A DNA stretch of 60,666 nt, from contig JAUXAX010000008.1 in the NCBI GenBank assembly GCA_030619685.1, positions 1 through 60,666 of the forward strand, in the 5' to 3' direction. Below are positions 18,436-25,682 of the stretch, in pieces. Below the pieces are notes generated by a model that made no database searches, had not been told where the DNA came from, and saw nothing but the letters and a program-made list of their open reading frames with translations. Position 1 is the first letter of the stretch; every line of letters starts with the position of its first letter. Source of the DNA: Dehalococcoidia bacterium (lineage in GTDB: Bacteria > Chloroflexota > Dehalococcoidia > SZUA-161). The position numbers and the translations under genes are program-made.

Positions 18436-18609
18436 CTATGGGAAACAACCTAACTGGCAGCTAGATATCTTTATGTTTAGCTTGTTCGCCATATCCCCGA
18501 CCTGTCTTGGGGCGACTTTGAGCTTCTTCGCTATCCTGAACGCCTCAGCACAAGGGAGCTTGCCGTTGACCAGGGATGCCTGCAGTTCTTCCTCCAACGT
18601 CCTGTTCAT
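18436..18609 (-). CDS. Small helix-turn-helix-like protein ending in CQLGCF
   Basis: A 57-residue protein starting MNRTLEEELQASL. It has a single predicted helical domain with a compact helix-turn-helix feel (GKLPCAEAFRIAKKLKV, then PRQVGDMANKL) and a closing CQLGCF motif. Three Cys (one in LPC, two in CQLGC) could bind metal or a cluster. I do not recognise a named family. The start at 18609 is fixed by GGAGG with five bases of spacing; the longer open frame to 18696 has no such site. It sits between a zinc-ribbon protein and the ferredoxin protein, in one minus-strand run. Confidence 0.68.
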   Translation of the reverse strand: MNRTLEEELQASLVNGKLPCAEAFRIAKKLKVAPRQVGDMANKLNIKISSCQLGCFP

Positions 18610-18696
18610 ATGTCCTCCATTCCAGTCCTTATGTGATCCGGGAGTTGTGACCACCACAGAGATCACGCCAAAGTCTGCCGCATGTCGAGTTCGCAA

Positions 18697-18927
18697 TCAC
18701 GTGCCGCCCTTCACCTGTTTCCATCTCTCCTCCCCCAGGCACTGGCGGGCTGCTGCGCACCAGTCGATGCAGGAGGGCAGTTTCTCCTTATAGATCCACT
18801 CGCCGCACCCGTGGCACTTCACCCTGGTCTCGTTGGAGAAAATCTCCTCCTCGGCGCTGCAATTGGGGCACTTGTAGAGTTCCACTCGCAGCCATCTGTT
18901 ATCCTGACCGGGACATCGAACCCCCAT
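18697..18927 (-). CDS. Small Cys-rich zinc-ribbon protein
   Basis: A 76-residue protein with a rubredoxin/zinc-ribbon knuckle arrangement: CPNC near residue 19, CHGC near residue 36, then a tail with CIDWC and a last Cys. The tail (KLPSCIDWC, GEERWKQV) is unusual for a plain zinc ribbon. The start is ATG 18927 behind GGAGG; the frame is open to 19056, but the added 43 residues have no conserved look. It is the first gene of a probable three-gene redox operon running down to 17676. Function is unknown. Confidence 0.68.
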   Translation of the reverse strand: MGVRCPGQDNRWLRVELYKCPNCSAEEEIFSNETRVKCHGCGEWIYKEKLPSCIDWCAAARQCLGEERWKQVKGGT

Positions 18928-19097
18928 CTCACTCACCTCCTCGATCGGCACGTGCCGAGCTTTGTTGCCTTCCAAGAACCATGATAAAGGAATATCACAC
19001 GTCCTACCATGATTTGAATCATAAACACACGAATTCAAGTCGGAATACTCGCACAAATAAACTTGCTTTGCTAGATGTCAGAAGCTTTAGAGGAATC

Positions 19098-19217
19098 GTG
19101 AAGTGGTTCACATATCCAGTGCTGTCGCTGCTGATCTTGGCGCTTGGCCTCGGCGCAACAGGTTGCTATTGGGGTGAGCAAGGCCCAAGTTCAAGACGCA
19201 TTGAAGCTGGATTGTAG
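19098..19217 (+). pseudogene. Truncated lipoprotein gene (signal peptide only)
   Basis: A GTG start at 19098 opens a 39-residue product that is nearly all signal peptide: a Lys, a hydrophobic core (YPVLSLLILALGLG), then the lipobox LGATGC. Translation stops 16 residues after the Cys, so no mature domain exists. The DNA just after the Cys reads better on the other strand as a transposase relic, which suggests an insertion truncated the gene. A tiny genuine lipoprotein is possible but less likely. Confidence 0.4.
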
Positions 19218-19326
19218 CTGAGAAAGCGGCATCCCCGGGGAAGACGCAGTGAGCCAGCGGAAAGCCATCCCCAATCATCACCAGCCCCGGCAGCACCCTG
19301 ACACAGTCCCCATTAGTGGCCCGGCC
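19170..19326 (-). mobile_element. Relic of an IS4/IS1634-type transposase
   Basis: A minus-strand reading frame contains GDGFPLAHCVFPGD followed by FSATIQ. This resembles the central block of IS1634/IS4-superfamily transposases (GL.....GFPL....FPGN..D..T), with the usual Asn of PGN replaced by Asp. Only about 50 codons remain; no ends or inverted repeats were found. A 21-base stretch at 19206-19226 recurs with one difference at 50813-50833. The assignment rests on pattern memory and should be treated as tentative. Confidence 0.4.
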
Positions 19327-19367
19327 GGCCAAAAAAGACCGCTGATGCAGGGCTAATTATGCCCCCT

Positions 19368-19871
19368 TCAATCCACTTTCAGGAAATCGGTTCGAGCTGC
19401 GCCACAGACCGGGCACCTGTCCGGGGCTTTGCCGTCGGCAGTGAACCCACACACCTGGCAGACAAAGTATTCCTTGACCTGAGGCGTGCCACCAGCTGGC
19501 AGGGCATCCAGTGCCGACCAGTAGAGCGACTCGTGGATCATCTCCACCCTGCGCGCCCAATCGAAGGTGCGCTCCGCTCTCGGCTTTTGCTCCTTGTTTG
19601 CTTGCTCGATGAACTCGGGATACATCTTCACATGCTCCATGTTCTCGCCCGCGATGGCTTCTTTGAGGTTATCCTGAGTGGAATGCACCCCTTCCATGGT
19701 CTCCAGGTGGTTGCGCGCATGCACTACCTCCGCCGCTGCCGCGGCACGGAACAGCTTGGCCACCTGAGGATATCCCTCCTGATCCGCCTTGCGCGCAAAT
19801 GCCAGGTACCTAGTGCTCGCCTGGCTCTCGCCGGCGAATGCAGCCTTGAGATTGTCTGCCGTCTTTGCCAT
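19368..19871 (-). CDS. Rubrerythrin
   Basis: A 167-residue rubrerythrin, a non-haem iron peroxidase that removes hydrogen peroxide in anaerobes. The N-terminal four-helix bundle supplies the diiron ligands (FAGESQASTRY, AEVVHARNH, AIAGENMEHV, MIHESLYWSAL), and the C-terminal rubredoxin domain has two CxxC knuckles (CQVCG, CPVCGA) that carry the FeS4 electron-entry site. Length and order are canonical. A strong GGAGGTGA site precedes the ATG. The gene lies in a run of redox genes, as expected for an oxidative-stress function. Confidence 0.94.
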   Translation of the reverse strand: MAKTADNLKAAFAGESQASTRYLAFARKADQEGYPQVAKLFRAAAAAEVVHARNHLETMEGVHSTQDNLKEAIAGENMEHVKMYPEFIEQANKEQKPRAERTFDWARRVEMIHESLYWSALDALPAGGTPQVKEYFVCQVCGFTADGKAPDRCPVCGAARTDFLKVD

Positions 19872-20004
19872 GCGGTCACCTCCGTTCTATGAATTTGATG
19901 CTCTTGCCCGTACAGGCCAGGGTTTTCCCAACTGACTTCTGTTACCGTCACCTCATTATCAGAGACGTTGTAACCGTGTCTTTGTACGCTCCCTGCATAC
20001 CCAC

Positions 20005-20430
20005 TTAAATCTCGTCTTCCCGGCCCAGCCGGCGCAGCACCTCCTTTTTCATGCAACGGTCCATTATGACTGTTAGGCCGGCCTCTCTTGCCCTGGCTGC
20101 AGCCTCCTCATTGATTATGCCTTCTTGCATCCATAGCGCTTTGGCTTTGATGGCAATGGCCCCGTCTACTATAGGCAGGACCTCTTCAGGACGGCGGAAG
20201 ACATCCACAACCTCTACCTGCTCCGGGATGGAAGCCAAATCAGGATAAGCGGTCTCGCCCAGTATTCTCTCAGCTTTGGGCGTTACCGGTATTATGCGGT
20301 AGCCCTCGCCCTTTAGAAACTCAGCCACCCTGTGGCTGGGACGTTGGGGTTTATCCGAGGCACCTACTATAGCAATGGTGCGGTATTGAGTCAACACCTT
20401 TTCGATGGCAGCGTTAACGTCACTTCGCAT
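20005..20430 (-). CDS. CoA-binding domain protein (YccU-like)
   Basis: A 141-residue single Rossmann-fold CoA-binding protein. The N-terminal TIAIVGASDKPQRPSHRVAEFL is the typical nucleotide loop, followed by GYRIIPVTPKAERILGE and ALWMQEGIINEEAAARA, all family features. The C-terminal DRCMKKEV carries the conserved Cys. Members bind CoA, but the physiological role is not settled. A GGAGG site lies three bases before the ATG. The gene follows nitroreductase and precedes rubrerythrin on the same strand; a joint role in redox or thiol stress is conceivable. Confidence 0.87.
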   Translation of the reverse strand: MRSDVNAAIEKVLTQYRTIAIVGASDKPQRPSHRVAEFLKGEGYRIIPVTPKAERILGETAYPDLASIPEQVEVVDVFRRPEEVLPIVDGAIAIKAKALWMQEGIINEEAAARAREAGLTVIMDRCMKKEVLRRLGREDEI

Positions 20431-20493
20431 GGGCCTCCTCCTTCCGGGCAGAATGACATAGCATAAAGGAAACTTGCTATTTACTGTGGACGC

Positions 20494-21006
20494 CTAGAAC
20501 TTCTCGCAATGTATCTTTGACTCATCAAATTCGCTGGCGGAATGTTCTGGAAGCCCTTTTGCGGGATAGCCGATTGGCATTATGCATTGCACCCTATATC
20601 GATTGGGAACCCCTAATAACTCCTTCACATAGTCCTCCGCGTTACCATGAGAACCCTCTGCATCTGCTACCTGAACAAAGCAGCTCCCGAGTCCCTGATT
20701 GACTGCCTCCAGGTGTATGTGCTCAGCACATATCGACGCATCCTCTTTGAATCTCCCCCCTAAACCAATGTCATAACAGACTACAATTGCAACGGGCGCT
20801 TCCTTAACAAACGAGGCATAGGGAGTAGTTTCAGACAGCGCGCTCTTTGTTGCATCATCCCTTACAACAATAAACTCCCATGCCCTGCTTGCCCCGGCTG
20901 ATGGAGAGAACATGGCTGCCTTCAGTATCGCTTTCAATCTCTCCTCTTCCACATCATCGGCTAGATACGACCTGATGCTCCTTCTTTTCCTGATTACTTC
21001 TAGCAC
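20494..21006 (-). CDS. Nitroreductase family protein
   Basis: A 170-residue FMN-dependent nitroreductase-fold protein. RKRRSIRSYLAD contains the Arg-Ser-x-Arg FMN-phosphate contact, PSAGASRAWEFIVV is the middle FMN-binding segment, and GLGSCFVQ with IMPIGYPAKG completes the family pattern. Such enzymes reduce nitro groups, quinones or flavins with NAD(P)H; the real substrate is not evident. The start is GTG behind GGAGGTGCAGA. It is the first gene of the minus-strand run leading to rubrerythrin and diverges from the phosphoribosyltransferase fusion gene. Confidence 0.9.
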   Translation of the reverse strand: MLEVIRKRRSIRSYLADDVEEERLKAILKAAMFSPSAGASRAWEFIVVRDDATKSALSETTPYASFVKEAPVAIVVCYDIGLGGRFKEDASICAEHIHLEAVNQGLGSCFVQVADAEGSHGNAEDYVKELLGVPNRYRVQCIMPIGYPAKGLPEHSASEFDESKIHCEKF

Positions 21007-21212
21007 TCTGCACCTCCTCGTAGAGAGTCTCGCACATCTCCGCTGCAGGCCCTTTCCTATCGCAACGCACCGGCGTTCTGTGACCTACAGTTCAATCGTC
21101 AGTATCTTTGAGAGTTTGCCTCAAGTCTATCGTTCCCCTATAATGGAGCTAACCTTTCTTGCTGAAGGGCAAGAGGAGTGATTCTCACAGAGGATATCAC
21201 GAGAGACCCGTT

Positions 21213-22649
21213 ATGAGCAAGCAGACGCTCGCCTTGAATAGAGCTCTCGGCGATATAGCGGAAGCGCTTAACTCAGACATCACCGCCAGCGAGAAGCTCC
21301 ACCTCCTGGTAAGAGCCACACCACGGGCCCTGGGGGTGCGCGGTTGCTCCTTAATGCTTCTCGACGCACAAAGGGCGAGACTCTTTCATACCGCCTCACA
21401 TGGTCTCAGCGAACGCTACCTCAGAAAGGGCTTTCTTGAAGCGGAGAGGAGCCTCACTGAGCTGCTCGGCGAAGGGGTAGTAGCCATACCCGATGTAGCA
21501 ACTGACCCCCGCATACAGTTCCAGGAGTTAGCCCAGCAGGAACGCATCACCTCTATCTTGAGTGTTCCCGTCAGAATCAAGGGAGAGGTAGTGGGCATCC
21601 TACGTATCTACAGCCGCACTCGGCGCGAGTTCACCTCAGAGGAAGAGCGGTTTCTCATCACTGTAGCCAACCTAGCCGCCGTTGTCCTGGAGTCAGGCCG
21701 CTTCAACGAAGTAGGTATGCGACCCAGGGAAGCCAAAGACGAACCTTTATCTCACCCTGCCCCTCTAGCATCGCAACTCAAGCCAGCCACTTTCGCCCAT
21801 CCCAGCGAGGAGGAGTTCGCAAGGCTCCTCGACTTCTACCAGATCGAGTGGCTTTACGAGCCCCGCTCCTTCGTATTGCAATGGGAGGGGAAGGCCTCCG
21901 AGAGGTTCACCCCTGATTTCTACTTGCCTGTTCTGGATCTCTATGTAGAGATGACCACCCTGAAGCCCAGGCTCACGAGGGAGAAAAGGCGCAAGGTGCA
22001 TCGCGTACAAGAGCTCTATCCCGAGGTCAATATCAAGCTCCTTGCTCGTCGAGATTATGATCGCCTACTGGCTAAGTACGGGCATGGTCCCCTGGCGGGG
22101 GCGAAAACCCATGGCGTGGGGAGAGTACTCCTCAGCGCTCCCCAGATCCAGAAAAGGGTGCGCCAACTGGCCAAGGAAATCTCGCATGACTACGAAGGGC
22201 ACCACCCCGTTCTGGTAGGAGTGCTGAGAGGGGTATTCTGCTTTATGGCAGACCTAATGCGTTACCTCACGGTATCAGCAGATGTGGACTTCATGGCTCT
22301 TTCTTACTATGGGGGAGAGAGTGGAGAGGCGGTGCGCGTCACCACGGATGTTGGTGTAAATCTAGAAGGACGCCACATCCTTCTTGTAGAAGATATTGTA
22401 GATACAGGGATGACCTTGAGCTTCGTGCTGAGCCACCTAAAGGCGCGTAACCCAGCCAGTCTACAAGTCTGTACCCTCCTGGATAAGCGAGTGCGTCGGC
22501 TAGCAAATGTTCGCCTGGATTATGTGGGCTTTGAGGTCCCTGATGAATTCCTGGTGGGGTATGGGCTGGACTACCAGGAGGAATACCGGAACCTGCCCTT
22601 TGTCGCTTTGATGGAGAGAAAGGGCTCTAAGAAAGAGCCGAAGGCATAA
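21213..22649 (+). CDS. GAF / nuclease-like / hypoxanthine phosphoribosyltransferase fusion
   Basis: A 478-residue three-domain protein. Residues 5-165 are a GAF sensor domain (LLVRATPRALGVRGCSLMLLD, SVPVRIKGEVVGILRIYSR). Residues 195-290 resemble a small PD-(D/E)xK nuclease: an early Glu pair (EEEF), YEP, PDFYLP with PD at 234-235, and YVEMTT with Glu246. The expected catalytic Lys is not obvious, so the domain may be inactive. Residues 305-470 are a type I phosphoribosyltransferase of the HPRT kind (LVGVLRGVFCFMADLM, LVEDIVDTGMTL as the PRPP loop at 392-400, GFEVPDEFLVGYGLDY). HPRT salvages hypoxanthine/guanine to IMP/GMP. ATG 21213 is preferred; a TTG at 21159 would add 18 residues. Confidence 0.83.
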   Translation: MSKQTLALNRALGDIAEALNSDITASEKLHLLVRATPRALGVRGCSLMLLDAQRARLFHTASHGLSERYLRKGFLEAERSLTELLGEGVVAIPDVATDPRIQFQELAQQERITSILSVPVRIKGEVVGILRIYSRTRREFTSEEERFLITVANLAAVVLESGRFNEVGMRPREAKDEPLSHPAPLASQLKPATFAHPSEEEFARLLDFYQIEWLYEPRSFVLQWEGKASERFTPDFYLPVLDLYVEMTTLKPRLTREKRRKVHRVQELYPEVNIKLLARRDYDRLLAKYGHGPLAGAKTHGVGRVLLSAPQIQKRVRQLAKEISHDYEGHHPVLVGVLRGVFCFMADLMRYLTVSADVDFMALSYYGGESGEAVRVTTDVGVNLEGRHILLVEDIVDTGMTLSFVLSHLKARNPASLQVCTLLDKRVRRLANVRLDYVGFEVPDEFLVGYGLDYQEEYRNLPFVALMERKGSKKEPKA

Positions 22650-23027
22650 AACTACCTCGGGTGACCTCCCCAGCTTCCGTAGACCCCGTCCGCCCCCCGG
22701 TCCCTTTGGTTTCCTACTCGTTCCCGTCTTGCGGACTGGCCTCTTCTTGCTGGTTCACCCACCCGAGGACTTTAAGAATATAGCACTTTTTCGCGCCTTT
22801 GTCAATAGGCGTACGCGAGGAGTACGGCTTCTTTTCGTGCTCATTCCTGAAGCCAACCTTATCTTGCACCATCCCACGCCACCCTACCTGCAACAACCGG
22901 GACGCATTAATCCCACCCCACCGTGAGACAAAAGTCACTTACAGGCAGTATTTTGCGAAGTAAACTGTCTCCCTGAGAAGGCAAAAAGGGTTGAGAGAGA
23001 AGACAGCGATAGGGGGGCGAGGGAGAG
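22650..23027. other. Intergenic stretch without a recognisable gene
   Basis: This 378-base stretch lies after the phosphoribosyltransferase fusion. Short open frames exist on both strands, but none shows a conserved motif or ribosome site. No tRNA, terminator or known repeat was found. A small pyrimidine-rich segment (22690-22760) and a possible -10/-35-free leader precede the next zinc-ribbon gene. Confidence 0.5.
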
Positions 23028-23219
23028 ATGTGGAGATTCAAGAGTTGTCCAAAATGCAAAGGGGATATATACCTCGAAAAAGACTATGGTGGCTGGTACG
23101 AGCGATGCCTGCAGTGCGGCTACAACCGGGACCTGAAGTGCGTAGTTGAGGTCAGGGAGCACCCGACTGAGAAGAAGGAGCTTGCCACAGCCGGCACCGC
23201 GAAGACCCCGGCCAAATGA
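23028..23219 (+). CDS. Small zinc-ribbon protein
   Basis: A 63-residue protein with two CxxC knuckles, CPKC near residue 8 and CLQC near residue 28, spaced as in a treble-clef zinc ribbon. A short Lys/Ala-rich tail follows. The ATG follows GAGGGAGAG. Similar stand-alone ribbons are common and may bind nucleic acid or partner proteins; no specific role can be given. It is followed by a dispersed repeat and the convergent acetyltransferase gene. Confidence 0.7.
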   Translation: MWRFKSCPKCKGDIYLEKDYGGWYERCLQCGYNRDLKCVVEVREHPTEKKELATAGTAKTPAK

Positions 23220-23223
23220 CCCA

Positions 23224-23258
23224 GGTGGTGGGTTTCGCTGCGCTACACCCACCCTACC
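23224..23258. repeat. Dispersed GGTGGGT...ACCCACCCTACC repeat, copy 1
   Basis: GGTGGGT and ACCCACC form an inverted repeat with a loop of about 16 bases, closed by CCTACC. A second copy, with a different loop, is at 36495-36529. It lies between convergent genes, so a terminator-like effect is possible. Confidence 0.55.
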
Positions 23259-23272
23259 TTGTCTCAGGCTGC

Positions 23273-23782
23273 TTAAACCTCGTTAAACTCTGGACGATAT
23301 TTGACGGTGCCCCTTACTTCTTTGAGGGCCCCTTGGCGAAGTTCCTTGATCATGAACGCTTCTTCAGGGACATCGTGTTCCCACCGTATGCCATATTTCT
23401 TCGCTGGAACAAAACCGAAGCGAGGATAGTATTCTGGATGACCGATGACGATGACGATATCGTGCCCCGCAGCCCTAATTCTATCGAGGCCTTCTTCGAC
23501 AAGCTGAGAGCCGATACCGTTCCTCTGCAATCCCGGCGAAACCGCCATCGTGCCAAGCGCTACAGCATCGACAGCCCCCTGATCGGACTCGATGGTAACC
23601 GGGCTGAATGTAATATGACCTACGATCTCGCTGTCCTTGACTGCCACCAGGGATAACGTCATCGCATTTGCTGCCCGCAGGCTATTGACCAGGTCTGCCT
23701 CAACAGTCCTTTCAAACGCCTCCTGATTCAGGCTATAGATAGCTTCGATATCTGCGGGTAATTCGCTGCGAATCCTAATCAT
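23273..23782 (-). CDS. GNAT family N-acetyltransferase
   Basis: A 169-residue GNAT-fold protein. The acetyl-CoA pyrophosphate loop is LQRNGIGSQLV (the Q/RxxGxG/A motif A), preceded by the strand ALGTMAVSP. HPEYYPRFGFVPA is typical of the YhbS/Eis-like subgroup of putative acetyltransferases. The substrate is unknown. The start is ATG 23782; no strong ribosome site is visible. The gene is convergent with the zinc-ribbon gene and lies next to an apparently decayed zone (23783-24000) where only short coding-like pieces are seen. Confidence 0.88.
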   Translation of the reverse strand: MIRIRSELPADIEAIYSLNQEAFERTVEADLVNSLRAANAMTLSLVAVKDSEIVGHITFSPVTIESDQGAVDAVALGTMAVSPGLQRNGIGSQLVEEGLDRIRAAGHDIVIVIGHPEYYPRFGFVPAKKYGIRWEHDVPEEAFMIKELRQGALKEVRGTVKYRPEFNEV

Positions 23783-24000
23783 TCACGTTGCCTCTGATCT
23801 GGGAATGTAGCCAGCATAATTGAGTTGTGGTATCTGCTTATCGACCAAGCCAGCCGCGCCACGATAGTGCCGTCGGCTGCAACGCCCTCATAGATGTAAG
23901 CCTAGCGTTTATTATACATGACAACTCCGATATTGAATACTAGGCGGAACGAGATTAGGGGAACTTTCCTAGCTATGCATGCGTATATATATTTTAGAAG

Positions 24001-24291
24001 GTGATTAGACCAGACTACAAGGGGGAATTGTGCGTTCCAAGCACCTCTATACCACCCTTCGTGGTTGAGGACTCAGGCCGGGCTTACGTGGCTGTGACCT
24101 CCAGCTATTTGACCCAGACCATCGAAGGGCTGGAGGGGCTTATCCAGATGCCGTTCGGCTGTGGCGAACAGAATATGATTGTGTTTGCCCCAGACGTCTT
24201 TATCACCAAATACCTTAAGGAGAGCGGACAGCTCAAGCCGGAGATAAGGGGTGAGACGCTGGGCCAAGCGATGGTTGTTATTGGGGAGTAA
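24001..24291 (+). pseudogene. Alpha-2-macroglobulin thioester-domain fragment
   Basis: A 96-codon frame starts abruptly at 24001 with a stop just upstream. It contains the A2M thioester signature GCGEQNM within QMPFGCGEQNMIVFAPDVF, together with the flanking family sequence (SSYLTQTIEGLEGLIQMP, then YLKESGQLKPE). Full bacterial A2M proteins exceed 1500 residues, so this is only the centre of the thioester-containing domain. The frame ends at 24291, just before the restriction-modification operon. It is best read as a relic of a large gene lost when that operon arrived; expression is unlikely. Confidence 0.72.
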
Positions 24292-24331
24292 TTTGGTTAG
24301 GAGGGAGATTATGAGCGGAAGCAGGTCAGTG

Positions 24332-25678
24332 TTATGCGGTTGCTCCTTTCTCAATCATGTCCTCAACCGTCCGCTTCGCCTCCTCCAGAAGCTGCTTTGC
24401 TTTCTGCCGCGCCCAGCGTGCATCAGTGATCAGTTGGACTATCTGCTGCCGCGCCTCTACAGGAGGTAATGCGATTGGCATCCTCAGCAAGTCAACAGTC
24501 GAGATGGCCGGATACATCGAAGCGGACGTCTTCAGGTCCAAAATCTCGCAGATGATAGGCAGCCGCAGGAAAACAAGAAGCACCTCAGGCTCGATAGCCC
24601 TCGGTTGTAGGACTGCGAAACCAGACGAACACACGAACCCATCCTGTTCGGGTTCGATAAATGCCGATAGGCGACGAATAGGACGTACAGTTGAGGTGAT
24701 AACGTCATTACCACGCACAACCCAGGTCGCCCGACTTGGGGCATCTTGGCCCATTAATGTTTGGCTGCTTGCGTGTCCGTTCGCATCTAGGTCGCTGATT
24801 TCGATGTAATCAAAAGATTCCACCATGTTTGGCTTGAAACGGTCTTTCCTAAGCTTGGCCACATCTGCAATCTCCTGCCCCGACTGCCCCACCAACGCCA
24901 TTGCGCGCTCATACTTGGGCTGGAAATGCTCGGCATCAAGGCGGTTGGCCTCCTTGGTCTTCTTGAAGGCCACGGTGTAGCAGAGTTGGTGGTTCAAGTC
25001 GAGGTCTTTGAAACCCAACTCATCCAAAAGGAGCTGCTCAGCTTGAAGGTAGAGATGGTTGGAATCTTTTTGTTTCTGTCTGGCTTGCTGGACAAGGTTT
25101 TCTAACTCAGTCTGTCTCTCCACGGGAATCTTCGGTATCCTCAATTGGCATATTTGATGCGAATTGAGGTATTGTTGGGCATTTCCTGTGACTAAGCGCC
25201 TAATTTGAAATTGCCCCCAGTAAGTGGACAGGAATACAGCTACATATGCAGGCAGAAAGTCGCTGGAGATAATATTCACTCTCGCAATGTTTTGGTTTAT
25301 GTTAGCCTCTGCCAGGTCCGATGGGGCGATTGCAACTTGCCCAATAGTAGCACCTACAGCCGCAAGCAGCACGTCACCCGGCCCAACCGCAGATTTCAGA
25401 TTCTGCCTATGAAATTCGTTAGTGCAATAAGTCAGCGATGGTATATCAACGCTTAACAGCGCAAAGTTTTGCGAGCGGATGAATGGAACGCCGTTTTGCT
25501 CAAAGACTCCACCCATTGGGGTAGTGCCATAGGCTACCTTCCCTATTGCCCCGATTTCGGAGTAGCCGATGTTTTCAATATGTTTAGCCCATTGTACGTA
25601 GTTAGGCTGGTAATACTCGGCATCCAGCCTCATTGCACTTTCGAGTTGCGACTTCCAAACAATAGAGGTTTGAGCCAT
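24332..25678 (-). CDS. hsdS: Restriction-modification specificity subunit (HsdS)
   Basis: A 448-residue specificity subunit with two target recognition domains separated and closed by long helices. The first half has LDAEYYQPNY, PFIRSQNF, GDVLLAAVGATIGQ and LNSHQICQLRIPKIP. The second repeats this order (LDAEHFQPKYE, DYIEISDLD, GNDVITSTVRP, STVDLLRMPIALPP). Two recognition halves predict a bipartite DNA target. The start is ATG 25678, four bases after the methylase stop behind GGAGGGG; the frame is open to 25747, but that part overlaps hsdM. It is the last gene of the RHH-methylase-specificity operon. Confidence 0.92.
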   Translation of the reverse strand: MAQTSIVWKSQLESAMRLDAEYYQPNYVQWAKHIENIGYSEIGAIGKVAYGTTPMGGVFEQNGVPFIRSQNFALLSVDIPSLTYCTNEFHRQNLKSAVGPGDVLLAAVGATIGQVAIAPSDLAEANINQNIARVNIISSDFLPAYVAVFLSTYWGQFQIRRLVTGNAQQYLNSHQICQLRIPKIPVERQTELENLVQQARQKQKDSNHLYLQAEQLLLDELGFKDLDLNHQLCYTVAFKKTKEANRLDAEHFQPKYERAMALVGQSGQEIADVAKLRKDRFKPNMVESFDYIEISDLDANGHASSQTLMGQDAPSRATWVVRGNDVITSTVRPIRRLSAFIEPEQDGFVCSSGFAVLQPRAIEPEVLLVFLRLPIICEILDLKTSASMYPAISTVDLLRMPIALPPVEARQQIVQLITDARWARQKAKQLLEEAKRTVEDMIEKGATA

Positions 25679-25682
25679 TACC

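Noticed and set aside
19724..20056. A 110-codon minus-strand frame covering the rubrerythrin upstream gap
   Set aside because: Overlaps the start of rubrerythrin in another frame, no ribosome site or domain.
22714..22938. A 74-codon minus-strand frame in the gap after the phosphoribosyltransferase fusion
   Set aside because: No motif, poor start context; treated as noise.
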